Counted from the stretch's first letter, positions 43,173 to 53,686 are shown. The stretch: DNA of 64,000 bases from Hyposmocoma kahamanoa (GCF_003589595.1 NW_020654422.1:2308123-2372122), one strand, 5' to 3'. The notes: generated by a model from the sequence alone, not told the origin. Made by a program: numbers and translations.

Positions 43173-43549
43173 TTCCAATTTAAGTATGTAATTTAAGTTT
43201 TACAAATTATTTATTGAATGAATTTTTATTAAGTTTAATTTATTATTGATTATTAACAGAAATTAGTGCAACCATTAGTTAAAAGTCTACGGAAATCTAG
43301 TTCTAACGTGCTGTTTTTGTTTATTTTCTGTCATATCAGTCTGTAACCACTTTTCTTATTATGAAGTCCTGGTACTTTTGTTTAAACTTGTTTAGGAACC
43401 CGTGCACGGTAGTGAGATACAATTTATCTGTAATACATAGAACAAATATATACACAAAAATCTCGCCTGTCACCCGTTCAGGGGTAGGCAGAGACTGTGG
43501 ACCTTCACTCGATACGTTCATTAAATAGTATTTGTAAATAAATATAAGT

Positions 43550-43742
43550 TTTAATGACGAATGACTTACGTCACAAACCACATAAATATTAAATAAATAT
43601 ACAACTTCTTTAGTTCTGTGCTTAAGATTTGAAAAAAAACAGTGAATAAAAATGGGAAATTAAAAAGCACTAGTGCGAAAATTCCAACTTTCGGCACGAT
43701 TTGTAGTACGAAAAATACCACGTTTTGAGCAACTGTATTAAA
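43550..43742. repeat. Direct repeat L, copy 2
   Basis: Second copy of the roughly 190-bp repeat at 42775-42952, about 775 bp away, with a 14-base insertion-like difference (tagtacgaaaaata) near its right end. Confidence 0.88.
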
Positions 43743-44084
43743 AACGAATTTTCAGATCTTACTTGAGAAGTGATTAGTTCTTCATACAAACTGTCATCCC
43801 TTATTTCACTCCCTTTAAGATTTCTTTTTGTGTCAAAAAGTAGCCTGTCTCCTTCCCCTAAGTCCCATCTATCTCTATAACAAAATGTATCAATATCGGT
43901 TCAGCGGTTTTGGCGTGAAAATGCCTATGTTTTGGAGTACAATGTTTTTGTATCGGGGTGTGCGTATAATTTTTTGATGATAGCGTCCGTTTCTTATTAG
44001 AAAGCTAAATTTTCAAAGGATGCCCTTAGAAAATTTCCCTCAGAAATAAGAACGCTGTTTGATTGTTGCTAAAATAAATATAGG

Positions 44085-44205
44085 ACAGTGACAGTAGGAA
44101 TAGAGAAATCGGTTCACAAATATATGAGTCATCGCGTAACATATATAAAAACTATGTATGTATAGTCAAATTGAGAACCTCCTCCTTTTTTGAAGTCGAT
44201 TAGAA
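44085..44205 (+). mobile_element. Repeat family T, copy 2
   Basis: Contains aatcggttcacaaatata, tcatcgcgtaacatatat, caaattgagaacctcctcc and ttttttgaagtcgattag. Confidence 0.7.
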
Positions 44206-44634
44206 AGAAATATATAGAAGCTACTATTAAATATAATTCTATTTCGCATTTTGATGTTGTGATTGAATAAGTAGGTAACAAAGTCTCCTGGTCACAAAGT
44301 TTTGTTTTTTTTCGCCTTTGGTATTACTTTGATGTTAACTTTTCGTTATATTATGTAATTAAGGTCAAAGAACCTAACAAACCCATATATAGAAAGGCCT
44401 TGTTACATAAATAGTAACCGTCTTAATATATTACACATAGAATTCCTCATTGCCGACGCGTTTTCCCACGTGATTTAAATATGACCCATGGCTCTTTTTA
44501 TATCGATAAGTGACGCTGGTTGCAATTACTTACGTTATAATTTTATTATTTCTTTATTCTGAATAATTATTATTATAATTCAGTATTGTTGTCCTTGATG
44601 CAATCTGAAGTAACATATTTCAATTTAACCTTAG
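44206..44634. other. Intron 1, nothing recognised
   Basis: AT-rich, no gene or repeat assigned. Confidence 0.4.
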
Positions 44635-44932
44635 GTATTTCTGCCGCCAAGCAGTAATGTGAGAATTACTGCGTTTCGGGTTTGAAGGATGCTGGTGAAA
44701 TTACAGGCACATGGGATGTGTCAACTTATTTATCAAGGTGATGGGCGCAGTGGTAGTGCCTCTCAGCTCTAAGTTCAAATTCAAAATAATCTTTATTTCA
44801 TAGGTAAGCATTATTACACTTGACATCGTCACATTGGTTAAACTCTACCGCTTATATTCTAAATGTGATTTAAAGCTCTGAGTGGCACTGCAAGATAATT
44901 CGTCCCGTCATTTTATATCATAAAAAAACATC
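44635..44932 (+). mobile_element. SINE-like family B, copy 13, with an internal insertion
   Basis: The 5' part runs to cctctcagctct and the 3' part resumes at gtgatttaaagctctgagtg. Between them are about 95 foreign bases, beginning aagttcaaattcaaaataat and containing ctttatttcataggtaagc, which looks like the end of a LINE inserted in minus orientation. Confidence 0.82.
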
Positions 44933-45694
44933 AGCACCTTTTGCTGCAAGTTATAAATAAAAATTTTCACTAGCAACGATATAGACGATGCTTGTTTTAC
45001 AACGTATATACTACTACCGATATACAGCATGCGTTGCAATGACACAGAAAGCAATGTCACGTAGTGGAAAAGTGCACCTGCAAAAGAACCGTCTTTTCAG
45101 TTGTAGACATATTTGTTGAAACAACTGGTCCAACTGATTTTGAAATGGTTATCTAGATGTTTCAGAGACTTTTGCGGGCACGAAACTCACGAAAGTTTCA
45201 TCACAGTTGGATGAATAATAAATGTAACGCATACGGGGCGAATATACAAACATTTATAACATTTAAATTTTGTATACCAACGACTTCGTATTTGTTTGAA
45301 AAGTAATTTTTTTGTCGAATGTGTAAATTTGTGATGTGATTAAAATTATCCACTTTTATGATACTTTGATATCCCAAAATATGACACGTTTTATTTCAGT
45401 GATTTTCCCAGTTGTGATTTTTTCGTCCATCGTAGTTAATTTGAAAAATTAACATGTACACCACACTAACCTTCACTGCAACCGAGCGCAACTTTTGCGC
45501 GCTGCTGCAGCGCGGCTAACAGCGGCTAATTTGGACGCGCCCTGAGGGTGGCAAACTAGGAGATGAATCCGGTTTTGCGCACTTTCCGGTAACCGATTTC
45601 AATAAAACTTTGTCCACGAATTTTTGAGGTCAGTTTTTTAAATTTACAATTATTGTAAATCATTTGCTGGTGTTAAACAGTTGTTTTTAGGAAG
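44933..45694. other. Intron 1, unassigned
   Basis: Contains a GC-richer patch at 45480-45545 (gcgcgctgctgcagcgcggc), probably transposon-derived. No gene. Confidence 0.4.
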
Positions 45695-45905
45695 GAAATT
45701 ATAGTGGCGCAAGTCGGAATGCTTGTCGGGCACATTGCTCGCTATCTAGCGATAAGGCCAAAGAGTTCTCGAGTTGTGAGTGATTGCTTATCGGAAGACG
45801 TAGCGTAGGCAGACCACCTACAAGGTGCACCGGTGAACTGGTGGAGGTAGCAGGAATCCGCTGGATGCAAACAGCGCAAGACAAACAAAACAAAGCAAGG
45901 TCTAT
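45695..45905 (+). pseudogene. LINE ORF C-terminal fragment
   Basis: Plus-strand frames read VGHIARYLAIRP and then, after a frame change, GRRSVGRPPTRCTGELVEVA and GIRWMQTAQDK. This order (GHIAR ... GRRSVGRPP.RW.D.L...AG.RWMQ.AQD) is the end of a common insect LINE reverse-transcriptase ORF. 5'-truncated and frameshifted. Confidence 0.75.
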
Positions 45906-46040
45906 GCTGTCCTCCTTGTCATAACTAACGCAAATGAATTTGAATTCTGGTAACTTTGCTTTACTGCCTACATAATATATTAAAAATAAAAATTTTCGAG
46001 ATATTGGCACTTAAAGTTTTTTCTTTGAAAAATGTCTATT

Positions 46041-46182
46041 ACTGCCTCCGTGGCCGAACGGTTACTATGCTGGACCGCCACGCACAGATCCCGGGTTCGA
46101 TTCCCGGGCCGGGAGAAATATATGTATGGCCTACACGCGACACAGGGTTTCCCTAGTGCGAGGCTATGAGTGTGTGCGTACA
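46041..46182 (+). mobile_element. SINE family A, copy 4 (internally deleted)
   Basis: Perfect-looking head (cctccgtggccgaacggtta; ggttcgattcccgggccggg). The middle of the body, from ggcctac to cgcgacacaggg, is missing. Confidence 0.88.
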
Positions 46183-46739
46183 AAAAAAATTACGTTGATT
46201 TTGCTTAACAATAAAAGTGAAACTAAAAAAGATTTAAAAAATCCCTTGTAGGGGGTAGATCACGTTTTGCTGATCCCATCTGGATATCAAATCATATCAT
46301 AGAATATTTATTCTAATAACTCAATGTTGCTCAAAATGTCGATTAGGTACGAGTACGTTAGTTATGGTAAGGAGAGCATGTCCAGTGAACGTTTTTTCGG
46401 TTGAAATGATGGTTATAAAGTCGGAATACCATCTTTATAAAACTCTTGGACGAAATTAATCATTAACTTCTATTCTCATTCCATTATTTGGAGTCGTCGC
46501 TGTATATCGCTTTGCATTCATCTCTATCACCGGTCACCTACTTGTTTACTCTCATGTACCTACAATACGTCTTCCGCATAATCCATTGAGTAACTTATTA
46601 CGACAAGTAATTTATATTCGACCAGAGTGGTGGAATTGAAATTACGAGGTTTACAACTAGGTACAGTGAAACAAAAGTTATATACTACAGACGATAAGAC
46701 AGGAAAATGACCCATATAAGTGACACATTTAGCTTTTCC
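46183..46739. other. Intron 1, nothing recognised
   Basis: No gene or repeat assigned. Confidence 0.4.
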
Positions 46740-46742
46740 AGC

Positions 46743-46862
46743 ACTAGCACGACTTGGGCGCGACTTGCGCGAGAGCGACATAAAGTGCGAGATACTCTAT
46801 GTGAGAACAGTAGTATCTCGCGCGTTATGTCGCTCTCGCACAAGTCGCGCCCTATCGTGGCA
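46743..46862. mobile_element. Fold-back (hairpin) element with about 50-bp arms
   Basis: The left arm (tagcacgacttgggcgcgac, ttgcgcgagagcgacataaa, gtgcgagatact) and right arm (agtatctcgcgcgttatgtc, gctctcgcacaagtcgcgcc, ctatcgtggca) are inverted copies differing at only a few positions, with a 15-base loop (ctatgtgagaacagt). CpG-rich, unlike the surroundings. A decayed relative lies at 2785-2865, so this is a mobile family. Confidence 0.85.
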
Positions 46863-47082
46863 TCCCTACAGGTGGTCTCGACCTATGATATTTCAAATAA
46901 GTGTAGTAAATGATAAATGTGTTCAACTATTTATTTAGTTTCTTGGCTCATTCTTTTTGGGTTGATCCTTAATCTGTTTTACTAATTAGTAATATCTAGA
47001 GTTAAATGTGACGATTTCAAGTAATTTATTATTCTAAACTTCTTTGTAGAAATGATTATTGCTTAGTGTGGTTTGTATGTAC

Positions 47083-47145
47083 ATGTTTTTTATGATATCA
47101 AGGAGTCGAATGAGTTATGCGCGTGGTGGTAAGCGACACGCGCAC
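47083..47145 (-). mobile_element. SINE-like family B, copy 14 (3' scrap)
   Basis: tttttatgatatcaaggagt and gcgtggtggtaagcgacacg match only the family B 3' end in minus orientation. Confidence 0.7.
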
Positions 47146-47369
47146 AATATATTAGAGTTCTATGATTTAATTGTATACCTTTATGAAGATTGTGTAATGA
47201 TTACTATCATAGGTTCCTTTACATTATTGTTTTACTTAATTAACTTAAGATATTGTGAAATAAATTTATCTTTATCTTATCATTAAACATAATTTTTCAT
47301 GAATTTATAATTTTATTATTTTGCCAAAGTTGTTTGAATTCATGACTATTTAAGTATTTACCAAAGCAT

Positions 47370-47462
47370 CTTACACAGATACCAACAATTTCTCCAAATC
47401 TTCCAATCGTTATTCGACCCAGTGTTCCCAATTTTCCATTAATAATTCGTAAAAGGTTGTAT
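47370..47462. repeat. Direct repeat M, copy 1
   Basis: gataccaacaatttctccaa, atcttccaatcgttattcga, cccagtgttcccaattttcc and attaataattc recur at 48892-48980 with few differences. Confidence 0.88.
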
Positions 47463-48350
47463 AATTAATATTAATCCAGTATTTTTCCGATGACTTGAAA
47501 CTGTCGGAACGTAGAAAGTTGATAATTTACATAGCCGAAAACTGGGGTAATTGTCTTGATTTGTGAATATTTAACAATAAATTTTTAACTTAATTTCGGA
47601 GTACTACTCGTATTTTATATTATGAAACGTAACAATTGAAAGTGTTTATTATAATTATGCATGTTGTACGAGTATATTTGACATGCGTAGCTATGGCCAG
47701 AGTAAAAATCGTATAGCACATTAAGCAAGTGCCTAAACATAACTATAGATTTGCTCGACTTTTGATGATCGATATGTGTGATCTAACAATACGAGTAAAT
47801 TTGTAAGCAACAAACGGTCGAAATCGTATTTTAAATCAATCAGATATGTAATTTGTTAAAGGTTTAACGTGTAGTTTGATAATCCGAGAGCAATTTAGAA
47901 ATTTGTAATATTAATACAAACTGAATATGCCGAATTAAATAAATGCCGTCGCTACTGTTAATGTAATTGCGAACTTGAAATTTCTGACCACAATATAGTG
48001 TGCGATACCTTCACAATCACAATAGAGAGCTGAATATCTAAAAGCTATCACGAGTAATGCAGCTATCAAACAAAGTAACCGCAATCAATCGGTTCATCCA
48101 TTTCGGATAGATCCCAATACTGTAGAGCAGAGGTTCCCAAACTTTTTTGTCAGGTAGACCATGTGCCATTTTTTTTGTTTTGTTTCTACAAATTCATAAT
48201 CGTCAGATGTATTTTTGACAGCTGGCACAGTGCTTACTCATTTCGATAAGTTAAACTCTGTAGTTAGAAACTTTATAAAAAAACACATTTAATATATTTA
48301 TCTAACCGAATATCATAGTTGCTGTGAAATTTAAATACTTCATAAGTGCT
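47463..48350. other. Intron 1, nothing recognised
   Basis: AT-rich; no gene. Confidence 0.4.
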
Positions 48351-48532
48351 GCGGCGGTGCAGCATGTTCGCCAAGGCGAGGACTGACGGTTTCACAGCCG
48401 TGATGAGGAGGGAGTGACCTCCCTGAAGGTCCGCAGCCTACGCTTTAGACCCAATAGCATCCTGAGCGTGATTGCGAACCGCTGGGACAGCCCAAACGTT
48501 GGCCCGGTGGACGTCATTACACGTTCCAATAT
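48351..48532 (+). pseudogene. LINE fragment, same family as 4793-4985
   Basis: The plus-strand frame reads MFAKARTDGFTAVMRRE before a stop. After frame changes it reads PNSILSVIANRWDSPNVGPV. The first block parallels MFAETRTNGFHAILRK at 4830-4880. GC-rich against its surroundings. Confidence 0.65.
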
Positions 48533-48891
48533 GAAAGTTTCAATGTTAACTTAGTTCCTCAAGATTTTACTTTTGTTTTACTAACACTTTTGTATGGACC
48601 ACCTTTTGAAGTCTGAAACAAAGTTTTTTTTTAAAGTTATTTTATTATATGTAACTATTGTAACAAATTATAATATATGCGGGTACTATCTGTGTAATGT
48701 GGATTATTCCATTTATGGAAAGGCAAAATCTTGGGCCTGCCTAAATGGGTCCTACTCTCGTGGGCTCCTATTAAAGTCTCATGCGTCCACATTAACGTCT
48801 TCTTCGTCAGCTTACACGCATCCGCTGCAAAGACGAAAGGTTTTGTGATTGCAACTGTAAATGTAACTAATTTGTTTTTTGTCTTCTAACA

Positions 48892-48985
48892 TAGATACCA
48901 ACAATTTCTCCAAATCTTCCAATCGTTATTCGATCCAGTGTTCCCAATTTTCCATTAATAATTCTTAAAAGATTGTATGAAAATT
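48892..48985. repeat. Direct repeat M, copy 2
   Basis: Second copy of the roughly 90-bp unit at 47370-47462, 1.5 kb apart, same orientation. Identity is high over the core; the flanks differ. Confidence 0.88.
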
Positions 48986-49499
48986 TAATCAATCCGGGAT
49001 TTCTGATACTCGTATTAACCACTCTATGTGCTTATAGCATACAGCCCTTCTTAAGCACTTAGCTACTTTCGTGCCAGATATATGTACCTACGATTGTATC
49101 TCCTTAAAATATTTAAGATGCCGTTAACTGTACGCTTTGTACGTGATATCCGGTATTGTTGGTTATTTCGGAGTTAAATGTGGACATTTCATTTCATAGC
49201 GTTATTTTAGTATTGTTTGAGCTCATTAAAGGTTTCAAAGTGAGTGGCACAAATGTTCTTTAAATGTAATGTGTTTTTAAGTATTATACGATTCCTTACT
49301 TTATCAAAGGAAAACTTAAGACTATGCCAATATGGACGTTCGTTCAACTGAGTCTAAGTACTGATTTTCTTCATAAAATGTAACATTTCGTGTAGTAAAA
49401 TGTTACGACTTTGTTGTGCAACAATTGTACACATTATACATTTAATTATTGTTAGCTACATAAGTGTGTTAACAAGTGCTGAAAATTTAGGGGCGAGAT
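48986..49499. other. Intron 1, nothing recognised
   Basis: No gene or repeat assigned. Confidence 0.4.
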
Positions 49500-49583
49500 T
49501 TTTTTTAGTCCCGCACTGAGTAATCACAAATTACACCCAAACTTTCTTCCGGCCTGGGAACCAACCCAGGACATCTGCGTGGA
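49500..49583 (-). mobile_element. SINE family A scrap, internally deleted
   Basis: tttttagtcccgcactgagt, aatcacaaattacacccaaa and ttcttccggcctgggaac match the body of family A in minus orientation. It directly abuts a family B copy. Confidence 0.7.
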
Positions 49584-49587
49584 TGTG

Positions 49588-49893
49588 GTAGTAGCAGTAG
49601 AGCTCCTTGTGAAAGAGTTCGTCCTGGGAACTACTGCCACCGTATCTATTTCTGCCGCCAAGCAGTAATGTCGGTATTACTGCGTTCCGGTTTTGAAGGG
49701 TAAGGGTGCTGGTGAAATTACAGGCACATGAGACTTGTCAACTTATGTCTCAGGGTGACGGGCGCAGTGGCAGTATCCTTCAGATCTTTGCGATTTAAAG
49801 CTCTGAGTGGCACTGCAACTGTTATGGACAGGCGTGTAGCTTACCATCAGGTGCACGACTTGTACCTCCTGTCACTTGATATTATAAAAAAAG
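49588..49893 (+). mobile_element. SINE-like family B, copy 15
   Basis: Full-length plus-strand copy, from gtagtagcagtagagctcct to gtcacttgatattataaaaa. It is followed by a short family A head scrap in minus orientation (gtaaccgttcggcccggagg, 49899-49918). Confidence 0.9.
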
Positions 49894-50028
49894 TCATGGT
49901 AACCGTTCGGCCCGGAGGCAGATTTTGGCGCTGTCATCATTTACAAATCACTATTTTGTCATTGAGTTGAACTCTATAGGAAAATAGGGGCTACTGATTA
50001 GAAGAATATTGCAATCACCGAAATTAAA

Positions 50029-50243
50029 CTATCTCCGTGGCCGAACGGTTACCATTCCGGACTGCCACGCAGAGGTCCCAGGTTCTATTTCCGGGTGGGG
50101 AGAAATATTTGTATGGCCAACATTTATTTATCTCGTGAGTTTGGGTGTAATTTGTTGTTGTCTATGTATGTGTCCTTGGCACCCGCGACACAGGGCTTCC
50201 CTAGTGTGGTGCTGTGTTGAGTGTGTGCGTTATTAATATTATT
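50029..50243 (+). mobile_element. SINE family A, copy 5
   Basis: Full-length plus-strand copy, head atctccgtggccgaacggtt, B-box-like ggttctatttccgg, body gtgagtttgggtgtaatttg, tail gagtgtgtgcgttatta. Confidence 0.88.
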
Positions 50244-50583
50244 ATTATAGATTGGGCCACATTAAGACATTAAGTTAGTTCACCTAATATCAAATGTACT
50301 GATTCGATCTATTTGCAATAAGAAAATAACTACTTTATTACATTTGACAAAAAGTTCCCGATATCAGGGATAGATGGCATGCTTCATAAAAAATATTTTG
50401 TGCTTTAGTTACCAGGGCATGATATGTACTCGTAACTCAGTTTTCTTTTGTAAAAGTTTAACTTCACGCCTTTTGGCCATACCAAAATAAAAATATTTTC
50501 CTCGGAACTTTCGTCACGTCACAAGCCCACGGCACCTTCAGCTTCTATTAATGTTGTTGTTGAATGACATTATAGTTCTTTTA
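50244..50583. other. Intron 1, nothing recognised
   Basis: No gene or repeat assigned. Confidence 0.4.
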
Positions 50584-50585
50584 TA

Positions 50586-50854
50586 CTGGTTACTTTTTAC
50601 GGCCGTTTCTTAGGTAAGGGCGGCTTCAAATTAGACGTCTATAGAAGCAGGAGCGCCGGCAGTAGCGCGACCGTGTAACACTGTTACTACAAAAATGGCG
50701 CGCGTGTGTCACGATAGTGGCGCTGCGGTGACTGCGCTTCCAGATATTGTATGAAAATCAGTGGAGCAGCCGCGGAATAGACGCGCCGCTTATAGAAGCA
50801 TCTAATTTGAAAGTGGCCTTACCTACCTAAGAAATTGCTCTAAAAAGTAGTCAG
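50586..50854. mobile_element. Mariner-like MITE, 269 bp
   Basis: The ends CTGGTTACTTTTTA ... and ... TAAAAAGTAGTCAG are inverted and flanked by TA on both sides (50584-50585, 50855-50856). Inverted similarity continues inward for about 55 bp (tttcttaggta; cttcaaattaga / tctaatttgaaag). The centre is GC-rich (gcgccggcagtagcgcgacc) and has no ORF. TA flanks and ends of this sort fit a Tc1/mariner-type non-autonomous element. Confidence 0.85.
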
Positions 50855-50856
50855 TA

Positions 50857-51716
50857 CAAAATAAGTAAAAAAAATCTCATACGATCTTATTAGAAATACG
50901 CTAAGTTATTATGACAAACTCTTTCAATTACCATTGAATAATTTCAAGTATTGCATAATTATACAGTACTTAAAAGTCATTACGCTAATCTGAGGAATTC
51001 TCACAGCAGCTTCATTAACATGCCATCGAGTACCGTGTACACGTACAACTTACTTGCATTCGTGAGGGCTGATAATCAATATTGTCTTTTGTTTTGTAGA
51101 CAATGCTGATGCATGCTGAATGCATCTCATCGACTAGGTATTATTATTTAATGGTAGATCACGTACTGTCATGTGATGAGATATTTATTTACCCAACTGT
51201 ACGCATTTTATTATATGTATAATAAATACCTGTTTGCAACTTTAGCATTAACTTAGGAAGTGCAAAGAAATAAAAAATGTTGCATTTTGACCCTTGTTCT
51301 AAGCGAAAAAGACGACGTTTAGCGTCGACAGTTCGAGCAGAGGCGAAAGGCGCAACGTCTTTTTTGCTCTTATTACATGGACATAAAGATGCTGCGTTAA
51401 CAAAGCCGGCCACAAACAGTCGGAATCCTGCAGCAAAACCATACAAATAATGGACAGTATTGTTCCGTTCGAATTTTTTCCTATTCGAAATTCCGTATGG
51501 TGGCTTGTGCATTTGGAATTTCACACAGAAAAAACCGTTCCGAGTGCAAGTCCAGACACACAGTCGTAAATTCCGTACGTATTTCCGCTGCGAGAACTTC
51601 TGGACTCAATGCCTCGCGTCTTTCAGCTGAGTCTTGTTATTCCGAACGAAAATAAACGTATGTGTGTGATGTACACACTGAATCTCGAAACGGAATTCTT
51701 TATATAATTTTTTTTT
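50857..51716. other. Intron 1, nothing recognised
   Basis: A 111-codon minus-strand frame at 51189-51524 has no recognisable motif; treated as non-coding. Confidence 0.4.
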
Positions 51717-51905
51717 ATAATAATAATAACGCACACACTGTGTCACGGGTGCCATGGACACATACATAGACAACCACAAATTACACCCAAACTCACGAGA
51801 GAAATAAATGTAGGCCATACAAATATTTCTTCCGGCCCGGGAATCAAACCTGGGACCTCTGCGTGGCAGTTCGACATGGTAACCGTTCGGCCACAGAGGC
51901 AGTTC
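51717..51905 (-). mobile_element. SINE family A, copy 6
   Basis: Minus-strand copy, nearly complete, ending 188 bp before exon 2. On plus: acacccaaactcacgagaga, cggcccgggaatcaaacctg, gtaaccgttcggccacagag. Confidence 0.88.
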
Positions 51906-52093
51906 TGAGGCCAAAGTGTGGTGACTCCCTATATCGACCGTACGGTCCAGGGATTATGGACTTTATACATTTTATCGTAAATGTTCAAAGGTTTTTTTCT
52001 GTGAATTTTCTTTCACCTTTACGTGCATGTATTCGAATATAGTAGCCCTAGAATGTAGTAGCTGTGTCTTAACCAAAATTTGTCCAATTTCAG

Positions 52094-52287
52094 AAAGGCT
52101 ATCCCTGTCCAGAAACGCAAGAGCTAAGTCCAGGTCGCTGGGGTGGCCGTACTGTGGCCGAGTGCAAATGTCCACCTGGCACCGCCCAGCTGCCTCACAG
52201 TAATACCTGCTACAGACTCTTCGAAAGAGGACCATGTAGACCTGGAGAATACTTCGCGCCTGTTGAGGAGTCATTCAACAAGCGAGG
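52094..52287 (+). CDS. DUF4789-type protein, exon 2
   Basis: The acceptor ccaatttcag precedes AAAGGC (phase 0 in), and the donor gtaggt follows CGAGG (phase 2 out). Using the next GT, gtaagc, would leave an in-frame TAG, so gtaggt is the coherent choice. It encodes KGYPCPETQELSPGRWGG, then AECKCPPGTAQL and the module CYRLFERGPCRPGEYFAP, with 6 Cys. Residues 55-118 of the assembled protein. A minus-strand 100-codon frame over this exon is a shadow. Confidence 0.9.
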
Positions 52288-52878
52288 GTAGGTAAGCATC
52301 AATTGTGTATAACGTAGTTGTAACGGATTTTAGCGGGAAAACGTATTCTGCATTTGTCATCAAGCTATGATTAGGTTTTACATCGATCGATTTATAGTGT
52401 TAAATAACATGTACCCCAATTAAATGGATGAAGCTACCAGTCAACAGACGTTTCGCTGTGTTTGGGAAACGTCTTTGATGAAGTGGGCTTATCCTGTACC
52501 TATACTATTCCATTAGCTCACCGTAGAATATCAGTTATCATATGGTCAACGCATATGAAGATCTCTACTAGGTGAACCTGGTGTAGCGAGAAGATGCAGA
52601 AAAGCAGGCGATTTATTCTTATTCTTGTTACATTGGCACAGATAATTGTGATCAGTATAAAGTAGAACCTTTTACTAACAGCATTTGAAAAATCACATTC
52701 ATCATATAATTTTGGTTTGCACTATATTTAGCTACCTATACTTTCGAAAAATGCGTAAGAATACACTATTCCAATCAACAATTCATGTAGTAACGTATTT
52801 TGAATTACACTGGAAGAAACAACGAAATCCTCCTATGACTAAATGACTTGACTAATAATAATGTATTCTGTATTCCAG
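52288..52878 (+). other. Intron 2 of the DUF4789-type gene
   Basis: 591 bp; no repeat family recognised. Confidence 0.75.
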
Positions 52879-53035
52879 AGAACGACAAGGTATGTGCGTG
52901 CGACCTCAACAGTGTGCTGACGAGACATTGCTCTACTGGCCTCCTGACGGACGATGTTACTACAGATTGAGTCAGGGACCTTGCTATTCTGGCAGTTTGT
53001 TGGATATCGGTTCTGATGGATTGGCTAATTGTACT
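52879..53035 (+). CDS. DUF4789-type protein, exon 3
   Basis: The acceptor tgtattccag precedes the single base that completes a Gly codon from exon 2 (or an Ile codon from the alternative first exon). The donor gtaagt follows ACT (phase 0). It encodes ERQGMCVRPQQCADETLLYW, then PPDGRCYYRLSQGPC and SGSLLDIGSDGLANCT. The LYWPPDGRCY part parallels LYWPADGNCY of exon 1, so this exon looks like a second gene-start module that could follow a signal-peptide exon. Two decayed copies of it lie in the next intron. Confidence 0.9.
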
Positions 53036-53089
53036 GTAAGTATTAATTTAGTCACCAGCACATACAGAAATTGGGTAGATTTGATGGGA

Positions 53090-53224
53090 TCTACCTAACG
53101 TGTACAAGTACGCCTGTTGAGTCAGGAACCTTGCTCGCTAGGAAGTTTATAGGATTGGCTATGATTAGACCATTTAATCTGTGGTCCACGCATACTGTAA
53201 CTGGATAGGTTTGATACGATTTTA
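53090..53224 (+). pseudogene. Decayed tandem copy of exon 3 (fossil 1)
   Basis: tgagtcaggaaccttgct at 53118-53135 corresponds to tgagtcagggaccttgct at 52968-52985, 150 bp upstream. aggaagttt and attggct follow as in ggcagttt and attggct of exon 3. Further on, aactggataggtttgatacg matches aattgggtagatttgatggg, which lies in intron 3 behind exon 3. The repeat unit therefore spans exon plus flanking intron. Frame broken, no splice sites. Confidence 0.75.
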
Positions 53225-53297
53225 CTCTAACTGGTCTCCTAATGAACGTGCTAACGCATGTTGAGTCAAGGACCTTGCTCACGCGGCAACTTATTAT
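53219..53297 (+). pseudogene. Decayed tandem copy of exon 3 (fossil 2)
   Basis: ctctaactggtctcctaatg, aacgtgctaacgcatg and ttgagtcaaggaccttgctc parallel ctctactggcctcctgacgg, acgatgttactacag and attgagtcagggaccttgct of exon 3. Spacing from fossil 1 is 144 bp. Ends near acttattataa with no donor. Confidence 0.75.
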
Positions 53298-53517
53298 AAT
53301 TGTGTTTGTTTTTAATTTCCTAAGACTTTTCTGACTAAAAAAATATTATCAAAGTTGTCCTCCAGAGATATGTTTAATACACTTTAGAAAAAGGTCGGAA
53401 AGTTTGACAAATGTGTGCTTATTTTATAGATTTCATCTACTGTATAAAGGGTTGCCTAAAACCTTCCTTGAGGTCTTGAATTTTTTCGGTATTTAAAGGC
53501 TGTATTTTCAATTTCAG

Positions 53518-53686
53518 TGTAACACAGGCGGTCCACACCATTGGTCTATCGACGGAGGCGGATGCTATGCGCACTACACCCGTGGTCCTTGCGAGAGGGG
53601 TCAATTGTTCTTGCCTGGGTCCAAGTGCGGCTGCGAGCCACATTTGCCTCATTACCACAATGAGACTCAGGCTTGTTACGAACTAG
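53518..53686 (+). CDS. DUF4789-type protein, exon 4
   Basis: The acceptor caatttcag precedes TGT (phase 0); the donor gtaaga follows CTAG (phase 1). It encodes CNTGGPHHWSIDGGGCYAHY, then TRGPCERGQLFLPGSKCGCE, then NETQACYEL. The module CYAHYTRGPC is complete, and the Cys of CYEL starts the next module, which continues in exon 5. Residues about 172-227. The minus-strand frame over it is a shadow. Confidence 0.9.

Larger units (their letters stand above)
34435..52093 (+). other. Intron 1 of the DUF4789-type gene, 17.7 kb, transposon-rich
   Basis: Delimited by the donor after exon 1 and the acceptor ccaatttcag before exon 2; the joined frame reads CYTIYK-KGYPC, matching the module consensus. 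It contains eight family B pieces, copies of families A, C, D and E, several inverted-repeat elements, LINE fragments and the alternative first exon at 37899. Confidence 0.75.
53036..53517 (+). other. Intron 3 of the DUF4789-type gene
   Basis: 482 bp; carries the exon-3 fossils listed separately. Confidence 0.8.

Noticed and set aside
46041..46125. tRNA-Leu/Ser gene
   Set aside because: Same reasoning: the head is shared by at least six family A SINE copies with a common non-tRNA tail.
51972..52274. 100-codon minus-strand ORF
   Set aside because: Antisense shadow of exon 2 of the DUF4789-type gene, which has splice sites and a module motif on the plus strand.
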